This document shows positions 1 to 6,206 of a stretch of DNA of 49,394 nucleotides, in pieces. A program made the position numbers and the translations under genes. Every line of letters begins with the position of its first letter. Position 1 is the stretch's first letter. The DNA is taken from the NCBI RefSeq assembly GCF_002232035.1, contig NZ_NKXR01000015.1:1-49394 (forward strand). Reading direction: 5' to 3'. A model generated the notes under the pieces. That model worked only from the letters and a program-made list of their open reading frames with translations, ran no database searches and had not been told where the DNA came from. The DNA comes from Collinsella sp. TF06-26 (lineage in GTDB: Bacteria > Actinomycetota > Coriobacteriia > Coriobacteriales > Coriobacteriaceae).

Positions 1-23
1 CCGTGGGTTATACCCTAAGAGCA

Positions 24-111
24 AACCACCCTTTTTAAGGGTGGTTCTGATTGCGTTGTTCGCTGTGGTTGAGGGTAGTGGCTTAAACGTAGTAGATGGG
101 CCAGTTTCGTG
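24..111. repeat. Intergenic palindromic element, copy A (cut by window start)
   Basis: Positions 85-111 match, with two differences, the 27-bp right arm of the element at 22173-22328 (arm 22302-22328). The matching left arm would lie about 50 bp before the window. Inside the element is a perfect 10-bp hairpin, 24-33 pairing with 37-46, in the place where the other copies carry a different hairpin. Downstream, at about 154-176, is an inverted version of a short GGACGGAGG-type module that follows copies B and C. No gene is seen in 1-186. Confidence 0.6.
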
Positions 112-186
112 GCAAGCGGGCCGCGTGGATGCCCTCGCGAGGTGAAAATGGTCTCTTTTCCTCCGTCCCCAGGGGATTAGTTGGGG

Positions 187-1005
187 CTAGAGCTCTAGGG
201 TGAGGGTGACGGGGCAGTGGTCGCTGCCGAAGATGTCGCCGTGGATGCCGGTGTCGCGTACGTTGCCGGCGATTGCGTTGCTTACCAGGAAGTAGTCGAT
301 GCGCCAGCCTGCGTTGTTCTTGCGGGCATTAAAGCGGTAGCTCCACCAGCTGTAGACGCCCTCGACGTTGGGATTTGCCGCGCGCCAGGTGTCGGTAAAA
401 CCGGCGTCGAGGAGCTCGGTAAACTTACCGCGCTCCTCGTCCGAAAAGCCGGCGTTGCCGCGGTTGGACTTGGGGTTCTTAAGGTCGATCTCTTCGTGCG
501 CCACGTTAAAGTCGCCGCAGGTTACGACGGGCTTGCCGGCCTCGCGCTCAAGCGCGCTCAAAAAGCCGCGGTAGGCATCGTCCCAGGCCATGCGCACATC
601 GATGCGCGCGAGCTCGTTTTGGGCGTTGGGCGTATAGACGTCGACAAACCAAAACTTGTCGAACTCGAGCGCGCAGACGCGGCCCTCGGTCGCGGCCTGC
701 GCCACGAGCTCTGCCGTCTCGCCCTCGCTAGCGTAGGGTAGCAGTGCGTCGGCGCGCAGCACGCGCAGCGGTTCCTGGCGGCTAAAGACCGCAGTGCCCG
801 AATAACCTTTACGCTCGGCGTAGCTCCAGGTTTGGTGATAGCCGGGCAGGTCGATATCGACCTGGCCCTCCTGCAGCTTGGTCTCCTGCAGCGCCAGGAT
901 ATCGACGTCGAGTTCTTGCGCGATCTGGATAAAGCTCGGGTCCTTTTTGAGCACGGCGCGCAGGCCGTTGACGTTCCACGAGGCGAAAGTGTAAGTCTGA
1001 GGCAT
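187..1005 (-). CDS. xth: Exodeoxyribonuclease III (AP endonuclease)
   Basis: A 272-residue member of the ExoIII branch of the endonuclease/exonuclease/phosphatase family. It cuts at abasic sites and has 3'-5' exonuclease and 3'-phosphatase activity in base-excision repair in the cytoplasm. Family motifs are present: SWNVNGLRA near the N-terminus, LQETK (metal-binding Glu), GDFNVAHEEIDL (catalytic Asp/Asn) and GSDHCPV near the C-terminus (catalytic His). The length is normal for the family. The ATG is preceded by an AAAGGA ribosome site on the minus strand. It is divergent from the sirtuin gene, with 135 bp between the two starts. Nothing is unusual, and the general function is secure. Confidence 0.95.
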   Translation of the reverse strand: MPQTYTFASWNVNGLRAVLKKDPSFIQIAQELDVDILALQETKLQEGQVDIDLPGYHQTWSYAERKGYSGTAVFSRQEPLRVLRADALLPYASEGETAELVAQAATEGRVCALEFDKFWFVDVYTPNAQNELARIDVRMAWDDAYRGFLSALEREAGKPVVTCGDFNVAHEEIDLKNPKSNRGNAGFSDEERGKFTELLDAGFTDTWRAANPNVEGVYSWWSYRFNARKNNAGWRIDYFLVSNAIAGNVRDTGIHGDIFGSDHCPVTLTLEL

Positions 1006-1140
1006 GGTGTCCTTTCGACGGGGTTTGCAGGCTTAAGATTAGCGCAACAGGGGCGGGGTGGGCTCCGCGCGTGCTGACTCAAAGGCCGCATGCCGGGATG
1101 TCGCCCGATGCTGCCCGACCAACAAGGACGGAGGACTCAT

Positions 1141-1893
1141 ATGACGCAGGCAATATCGGACCCCAAGCAGGCCTCCGCCGCACTGGCGGAGCTGTTCGGT
1201 ACCCACAAGTGTGTGGTGTTCTTTGGCGGCGCCGGTGTTTCCACGGCGAGCGGCATCCCCGATTTCCGCAGCGTGGACGGCCTGTATCACCAGCAGTTTG
1301 CCTACCCGCCCGAGACTATGCTCTCGCATAGCTTTTATGAGGCGCATCCGGCCGAGTTCTTCGACTTCTACCGCACCAAGATGATTGCGCTTGGCGCCAA
1401 GCCCAACCGCTGCCACACCAAGCTGGCCGAGTTGGAGCGCGCCGGTAAGCTAAATGCCGTGGTGACGCAAAATATCGACGGCCTGCATCAGATGGCCGGC
1501 TCACAGCGCGTGTTCGAGCTGCACGGATCGGTCCATCGCAACATTTGCCAGTCGTGCGGCGCGGTCTATAGTGCCGAATGGATTTGCTCGCGCGAGCACG
1601 AGGATGCCGCGGGCGTGCCCGTGTGCCCCGCGTGCGGCGGGCGCATCAAGCCCGATGTGGTGCTCTACGAGGAGCCGCTCGACGAGCACGTGCTGACCGG
1701 CGCCGTTGCCGCCATCGCCGCGGCCGATGCCCTCATTGTGGGCGGGACCTCGCTCGTGGTGTATCCGGCGGCGGGCCTTACGCGTCACTTTACCGGCGAT
1801 ACGCTGGCTATTTGCAATCTTGCTCCCACCGATCAGGATGCAAATGCCGACCTGCTGATTTCTTGCGACATCGCGGCCGCGTTTGCGTTCTAG
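1141..1893 (+). CDS. cobB: NAD-dependent protein deacylase (sirtuin, Sir2 family)
   Basis: A 250-residue sirtuin that removes acyl groups from lysines using NAD+. The NAD-binding motif GGAGVSTASGIPDFRS lies near residues 26-41, followed by TQNIDGLHQ and the catalytic His in ELHGS. A four-cysteine zinc site is formed by CQSC and CPAC, and the GTSLVVYPAAG motif follows. The ATG at 1141 is chosen because GGAGG lies 6 nt upstream; an in-frame ATG at 1090 has no ribosome site. The stop is about 95 bp before folP/folK, with a TACAAT -10-like hexamer at 1908-1913 between them, so folP/folK may have its own promoter. Confidence 0.93.
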   Translation: MTQAISDPKQASAALAELFGTHKCVVFFGGAGVSTASGIPDFRSVDGLYHQQFAYPPETMLSHSFYEAHPAEFFDFYRTKMIALGAKPNRCHTKLAELERAGKLNAVVTQNIDGLHQMAGSQRVFELHGSVHRNICQSCGAVYSAEWICSREHEDAAGVPVCPACGGRIKPDVVLYEEPLDEHVLTGAVAAIAAADALIVGGTSLVVYPAAGLTRHFTGDTLAICNLAPTDQDANADLLISCDIAAAFAF

Positions 1894-1987
1894 CCCGTGT
1901 GCGCGGATACAATAGAAAGACTGATTGCAAAGCGACCCCGCCGCCTGCGCCCGAGCGCGGCGGCGCGGGCATTTGAGGAGGATGTTC

Positions 1988-3733
1988 ATGGCGAACGATA
2001 GCAAGACATGGCGGTGCGGAAAGTACGAGCTCAGCTTTGACCGTCCGCGCATCATGGGCGTCCTCAACGTGACGCCCGATTCGTTTAGCGACGGCGGGGA
2101 ACACTTCGACCCGGATGCCGCCATCGAGTACGGCCTGGCGATGCTCGACGCCGGCGCTGACATCATCGACGTAGGCGGCGAGTCCACGCGCCCTGGTTTT
2201 ACCCCGGTCAACCCCGACGAGGAGGCTCGCCGCGTGCTGCCCGTGGTGCGCGCGCTGGCCAAAGAGGGCGCCATCGTCTCGATCGACACGCGCCACGTGG
2301 CAGTTGCTAAGGCGGCCGTGCGCTGCGGCGCCTCTATCGTCAACGACGTGACGGGATTCACCGACCCCAAGATGGTCGAGTTTGTTAAGACGAGCACCTG
2401 CGGCGTTATCGTGATGCACGCTGGCGAGGTCGCCGCTCCCGCTCGTACGCACGCGACGGTGCAGCTCGATACCTCGGCCGCGGCGTTTGTTGCCGAGAAG
2501 GCGCGCGAGGCGGCTGCTGAGGCCGCGCGCGAGGCCGAGAAGCCCGCTCGTCGCCGCCGTGGCAAGCTGCTGGGCGACCCTAAGCCCGAAGCAAAGCTCC
2601 CGGGTGGCGTGGTGCAGCCCTCACTGCCGTTTGGCGATCCGGAGCCCGCGGCCGAGCCTACAGCCGAGCTGGGGCAGGAGACGCCGGGCGCCGAGCAGGC
2701 CGCGCCTGCCGCCGAGGCCGCTGCGCCCGAGGCCACGCCCGCGGCTACCGAAACCGCGCCGGAGCCCAATGACCACCTGGCCGCCATGATGCGCCGCAGC
2801 GCTCGCCGCGAGGAGGCTTATGTGCCCACCTCGCAGCTTCGCCGCTTTACCCTGCCCGATTCGGCGCCCATCATGCGCCGCGTCATGGGCTTTCTGTCCG
2901 ATCAGGCCCGCGCGCTCATCCACGCCGGCGTGTCGCGCGACCGCATCTGCATCGATCCGGGCCCGGGCTTTGGCAAGACGGCCAACGAGGATATTGTCAT
3001 CCAGCGCGAGACCGCCAAGATGGCGTCGCTGGGCTATCCGCTCATGTGCGCCGTGTCGCGCAAGCGCTTTGTGGGCGCTGTCTCGGGCGTGACCGAGGCC
3101 GCCGAGCGCGATGCCGCCACGTTTGGCGTGTGCCTGGGCGCTATCCAGGCCGGTGCCAACATCGTGCGCGTGCACGACGTCGCGGGGTTTGCGCAGTTCC
3201 TGAACGGTTACTGGGCTGTTGCCAAGCCGCAGCCGCGTCGCGCGTTTGTGGCCGTGGGCTCCAATCTGGGGCATCGTTGCGACAACATCCGCGCCGCGCG
3301 CGACATGATCGCCGAGATCCCGCTCACCTGCGTGTCCAACTGCTCACGCATCTACGAGAGCGAACCGGCCTACGAGACGCGTCAGGACGCGTTTGCCAAC
3401 GCCGTCATCGAGATTAAGACCGAGCTGGCGCCGCTGGTGCTGCTCGACGAGCTTATGAAGATCGAGGCCGAGCTTGGGCGCGACCGCTCCAAGAAGGCCA
3501 AGGTCAACGGCCCGCGCACCATCGACCTGGACCTGCTGTGGATGGACGGCGAGACCCACGGCGGCAAAAAGCTGCGCCTGCCGCATCCGCTCATTGGCGA
3601 GCGTGATTTTGTGCTGGTGCCGCTCGAGGACCTGATGCACGACCCGGCGCGGTTCTTCCGCTACAACGGCGTCGAGGTCAAGGAGCCCGAGGATCGCGTG
3701 GGCCATATCGTGGGCGAATTGGGGCGTATGTAG
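1988..3733 (+). CDS. folP-folK: Dihydropteroate synthase fused to HPPK, with a large inserted linker
   Basis: A 581-residue fusion of two folate-pathway enzymes. DHPS occupies about residues 22-405: MGVLNVTPDSFSDGG, DVGGESTRPG, VSIDTRH, VNDVTG, IDPGPGFGKT, SRKRFVGA and VRVHDV are all present. HPPK occupies about 418-560: AVGSNLG, and GPRTIDLDLL with its catalytic Asp pair. About 148 residues (146-293), rich in Ala, Pro, Glu and Arg, interrupt the DHPS barrel between the VIVMH strand and the IDPGPGFGK strand. Such inserts are not typical of DHPS. GAGGAGG at 1975-1981 favours the ATG at 1988 (6-nt spacing) over 1982. The stop codon abuts the next start. Both catalytic halves look intact. Confidence 0.92.
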   Translation: MANDSKTWRCGKYELSFDRPRIMGVLNVTPDSFSDGGEHFDPDAAIEYGLAMLDAGADIIDVGGESTRPGFTPVNPDEEARRVLPVVRALAKEGAIVSIDTRHVAVAKAAVRCGASIVNDVTGFTDPKMVEFVKTSTCGVIVMHAGEVAAPARTHATVQLDTSAAAFVAEKAREAAAEAAREAEKPARRRRGKLLGDPKPEAKLPGGVVQPSLPFGDPEPAAEPTAELGQETPGAEQAAPAAEAAAPEATPAATETAPEPNDHLAAMMRRSARREEAYVPTSQLRRFTLPDSAPIMRRVMGFLSDQARALIHAGVSRDRICIDPGPGFGKTANEDIVIQRETAKMASLGYPLMCAVSRKRFVGAVSGVTEAAERDAATFGVCLGAIQAGANIVRVHDVAGFAQFLNGYWAVAKPQPRRAFVAVGSNLGHRCDNIRAARDMIAEIPLTCVSNCSRIYESEPAYETRQDAFANAVIEIKTELAPLVLLDELMKIEAELGRDRSKKAKVNGPRTIDLDLLWMDGETHGGKKLRLPHPLIGERDFVLVPLEDLMHDPARFFRYNGVEVKEPEDRVGHIVGELGRM

Positions 3734-4435
3734 ATGATTGAGATGAACGCTGTAGCCGCTGGCACTGAGCTCGACGCCGCGCGCGATGCGGGTCGCGAGG
3801 GCAAGTCCGCGGGTTGGTGCGCCTGGAGTGCCGGCGAGGCGTCGTTGACGTTTTCGCTGGTCGTTCGCCCCGACGTGAACATGCACGCCTTCCACGGTCT
3901 GCCGTTTGTGGCCGCAATGGGCATGATGGACGCGCTCGCGGGCACGACGTCGACGCCAGGCCTGGGCCTTGCCGGCAAGGTGGGCATTCAGTGGCCGAGC
4001 GATATTGTGTGTGGCGCGCCCGCGTTTGAGACGTCGTTCGCACGTGTCGCCGTCAACGGTGGCGCCGGTGCTGCGGGCATGTTCGGTGCCGTGACGGTGG
4101 ATATTGAGCGCGCGGCGCTGGGCGAGCTTGGTGTAGATGTGGCCGACGAAGCGCTGGTCGAAGAGTTGGCCGCCGCCGTGCTGACCCGTATGGACGCCTG
4201 GGCGGCTGTTGCCAACACGCCGCAGGGCGCCGCCGGGCCGCTGGCTCCCGTGCTGGGCGAGTACTTCGACATGGTGCCGCTGCTCGGTCGCCAGGTTGCG
4301 GCGGTGTCGCCCAACGGCCTGCCACTCGCGGTGGGCGTGTTCGCGGGCCTGGACATCTGGGGCCGCGCGACCATCAAGACCGACGCCGGCGAGCAGGAGT
4401 TTCCGCCCGAGGCCGTACGCATTCGCGGGCTGTAA
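3734..4435 (+). CDS. Biotin-protein-ligase-like protein (reduced, function uncertain)
   Basis: A 233-residue protein resembling the BirA/LplA ligase fold. IQWPSDIV matches the KWPND motif of biotin ligases. The C-terminal stretch GLDIWGRATIKTDAGEQ followed by AVRIRGL resembles the small SH3-like C-terminal domain of BirA. The N-terminus is short: the usual ST(N) region is missing and the GRGRxGRxW biotin loop is reduced to GREGKSAGW. The loops after WPSDI also lack a clear catalytic Lys motif. It starts directly at the folP/folK stop (0-bp gap), so it is almost certainly co-translated. Ligase activity is doubtful, and a regulatory or degenerate role is possible. Confidence 0.6.
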   Translation: MIEMNAVAAGTELDAARDAGREGKSAGWCAWSAGEASLTFSLVVRPDVNMHAFHGLPFVAAMGMMDALAGTTSTPGLGLAGKVGIQWPSDIVCGAPAFETSFARVAVNGGAGAAGMFGAVTVDIERAALGELGVDVADEALVEELAAAVLTRMDAWAAVANTPQGAAGPLAPVLGEYFDMVPLLGRQVAAVSPNGLPLAVGVFAGLDIWGRATIKTDAGEQEFPPEAVRIRGL

Positions 4436-4469
4436 CGCGGGGTGCCAGCGCTCAAAGACAACGATGACA

Positions 4470-4509
4470 ACAGAAGCTCTCCTCGGCTTGCACCGGGGAG
4501 AGCTTCTGT
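4470..4509. terminator. Hairpin downstream of the BirA-like gene
   Basis: A perfect 13-bp stem, 4470-4482 with 4497-4509, and a 14-nt loop, 35 bp after the stop at 4435. No U-tract follows on either strand, so intrinsic termination is plausible but not textbook. Confidence 0.55.
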
Positions 4510-4527
4510 GTGACTGCAGGGGGCATC

Positions 4528-4580
4528 TCGGTCCTATTCCTCAAAACCGAAAAATTTTCGCTTTTGAGGAATAGGACCGA
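4528..4580. terminator. Long nested palindrome between convergent genes
   Basis: A perfect 19-bp inverted repeat (4528-4546 with 4562-4580) encloses a second 6-bp palindrome in its loop (4548-4553 with 4555-4560). It lies between the convergent BirA-like gene and coaX, so a bidirectional terminator is likely. A mobile palindromic repeat is the alternative. Confidence 0.55.
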
Positions 4581-4629
4581 TGCGTTGCCTAGTTCGCCGC
4601 TCGCGCTCGTGTTCGACTTGGGCCCTGTC

Positions 4630-5403
4630 CTACCCCAGCTCCTGCATGCGGCGGTAGATTTCGCAGATGCCTTTGATGGTGAGTTGGCCGTCGACCACGT
4701 CGAAGGCATCGGTCGAATCGGCGACGATGCTGGCGAGGCCGCCCGTGGCGATAACGGTAGCGTCCTCGCGGCCCAGCTCGCGCTTCATGCGCGCGACTAG
4801 GCCTTCGGCCATGGCGGCGGCGCCCATTACGGCGCCCACCTTGATGCACTCCTCGGTATCGCGGCCGATGGCGTGCTCGGGCGCCTCGAGCGGCACGCTG
4901 GCGAGCTTGGCGGCACGGGCGGCAAGTGCGTCCATGGAGATGCGGATGCCCGGCGCGATCGCTCCGCCAATGTAATAACCGTCCTCATCGATGACGTCGA
5001 TATTGGTCGCGGTGCCAAAGTCCACCACGATTGCCGGCGCGCCGTAGAAGGTCTCGGCCGCAACGGCGTTGGCGACGCGGTCGGCGCCTACGGCCTGGGG
5101 ACGCGCCGCGCGCAGCTTGGTCACCGCGGCCGTCTGCGGTCCGATGACGATGGCGTCCGCGGCAATGCGGTCGGCCACGGCGTGCCACTCGCGCGAGAGC
5201 TGCGGCACCACGCCAGCAAAGGCGATCGCGTCGACCGCGTCGAGCGAAAGGCCGTACATCTTAAAGAAACCCATCAGGCGCACGTGGATTTCGTCGGCGG
5301 TATAGGAGCGGTCGGTGGGCATGCGCCACGACTGCACCAGCTCGTCTCCGTCAAACAGGCCCATGGCCGTCTGCGTGTTTCCCATATCGATAGCGAGCAG
5401 CAT
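4630..5403 (-). CDS. coaX: Type III pantothenate kinase
   Basis: A 257-residue CoaX, the first enzyme of coenzyme A synthesis (pantothenate + ATP to 4'-phosphopantothenate). It belongs to the ASKHA fold, as shown by AIDMGNTQT at the N-terminus (phosphate 1 motif), GADRVANA, VDFGTATNIDVID (phosphate 2 motif) and GGAIAPGIRIS. Length is normal. The ATG at 5403 has GGGAG upstream on the minus strand. In many bacteria coaX sits beside birA, and here a BirA-like gene is the convergent neighbour. Confidence 0.95.
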   Translation of the reverse strand: MLLAIDMGNTQTAMGLFDGDELVQSWRMPTDRSYTADEIHVRLMGFFKMYGLSLDAVDAIAFAGVVPQLSREWHAVADRIAADAIVIGPQTAAVTKLRAARPQAVGADRVANAVAAETFYGAPAIVVDFGTATNIDVIDEDGYYIGGAIAPGIRISMDALAARAAKLASVPLEAPEHAIGRDTEECIKVGAVMGAAAMAEGLVARMKRELGREDATVIATGGLASIVADSTDAFDVVDGQLTIKGICEIYRRMQELG

Positions 5404-5540
5404 GTCTACTCCCGGTGTCGGCGTAAAAGGACGCGCACCATTGTATACGTGCCGTCGGCGGCGCTCGGCTGCGATTCGTTCACGGCGATATGGGCTGAGG
5501 GGTTTTAAATATGAAGGAATTATGCTCTACGAGATTTTCC

Positions 5541-5569
5541 TTGCCGTTTACCGAACTCCCACGTAATAT
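5541..5569 (+). promoter_or_regulatory. Promoter of the initiator tRNA
   Basis: TTGCCG (5541-5546) and TAATAT (5564-5569) are separated by exactly 17 bp. The predicted start, near 5576, is about 25 nt before the mature tRNA 5' end. Confidence 0.65.
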
Positions 5570-5600
5570 TCTTTCTTGCGCACATGAGGCGCCCAGACAT

Positions 5601-5677
5601 TGCGGGGTGGAGCAGTCTGGTAGCTCGCCGGGCTCATAACCCGGAGGTCGTAGGTTCAAATCCTGCCCCCGCGACCA
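5601..5677 (+). tRNA. Initiator tRNA-Met (CAT)
   Basis: A 77-nt cloverleaf with the 3' CCA encoded in the DNA. The acceptor is 5601-5607 with 5667-5673, the D stem GAGC/GCTC, and the T arm contains GGTTCAAATCC. The anticodon loop is CTCATAA. The anticodon stem has the three consecutive G:C pairs that mark initiator tRNAs. The first pair is U1-G72, a weak wobble, in keeping with the unpaired or weak 1:72 position of bacterial initiators. A terminator follows at once. Confidence 0.95.
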
Positions 5678-5687
5678 AGAACTTGCA

Positions 5688-5716
5688 GCTCGTCGGCCTA
5701 GCCGGCGAGCTTTTTT
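5688..5716 (+). terminator. Rho-independent terminator after tRNA-Met
   Basis: A 10-bp stem, 5688-5697 with 5701-5710 (one G-T pair), a 3-nt loop and six T at 5711-5716. Confidence 0.9.
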
Positions 5717-5765
5717 GTTATTCCGGGACTGTTCTCTCAGCCCAATTCCCAACATCTCAAACAAA

Positions 5766-6064
5766 ATCTCGATCTGTAACATCTAGACCCGATTTGGGCG
5801 GCCAGGTGTTACAGATCGAGATATACCGGTGGGTTGGGTCCCGTTTGTCTAAATCTGTAACACGAGGGACGGATTTTGCCGAGTTGTTGTTACAGATTGA
5901 GATTTTCTGGCAGGCGGGTTTGGTTTGTCTCAATCTGTAACAGGTAGGGGTCAAAAGTGGGCCTAGCTGTTACAGATCTAGATTGTTGAGGATGGGTTGA
6001 GAGGAATGTCTCGATTTGTAACAGGTAGACCCCGGTTTTGCCAAGTAACTGTTACAGATTGAGA
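5766..6064. repeat. Array of eight alternating 15-bp half-sites, about 81-bp period
   Basis: Four inverted-repeat units lie head to tail. The 15-mers begin at 5767, 5807, 5848, 5888, 5928, 5968, 6009 and 6050, and orientation alternates at every step. The forward consensus is TCTCAATCTGTAACA and the reverse is TGTTACAGATTGAGA. The first pair is a perfect 16-bp inverted repeat (5766-5781 with 5807-5822); the others have 1-2 mismatches. Gaps are 25 or 26 nt throughout, so centres recur every 40-41 bp. The gaps are not unrelated to each other: those inside a unit share a GATTTTGCC-like core and those between units share a GGGTT-like core. The array lies between the tRNA terminator and the flavoenzyme gene. 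No coding sequence is supported here. Together with the promoter region at 6125-6154 this accounts for the gene-free stretch 5717-6206. Confidence 0.95.
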
Positions 6065-6124
6065 CAAGCCGACGGGTCGCCCCGCCCCATCCACCTGCCG
6101 CTACCTGCTGTCCGCCGATTTCCG

Positions 6125-6154
6125 TTGCGTCGCCGTGCTCCCATGCCATATCCT
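6125..6154 (+). promoter_or_regulatory. Candidate promoter of the flavoenzyme gene
   Basis: TTGCGT at 6125-6130 is followed by CATATC at 6147-6152 (16 bp) or TATCCT at 6149-6154 (18 bp). The array ends about 95 bp before the predicted start, near 6160. The match to consensus is moderate. Confidence 0.35.
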
Positions 6155-6206
6155 CTAGACAACTACGCGGCACCATCGCCGCCGCGCCTACAAGAGAGGA
6201 ATGTCC

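Noticed and set aside
5584-5940. A 118-codon plus-strand frame across the tRNA and the array
   Set aside because: It runs through a tRNA, its terminator and repeat DNA; not a plausible gene.
5766-6064. A CRISPR array
   Set aside because: Repeats are only 15 bp and alternate in orientation, the gaps resemble one another, there are only eight half-sites, and no cas gene is near.
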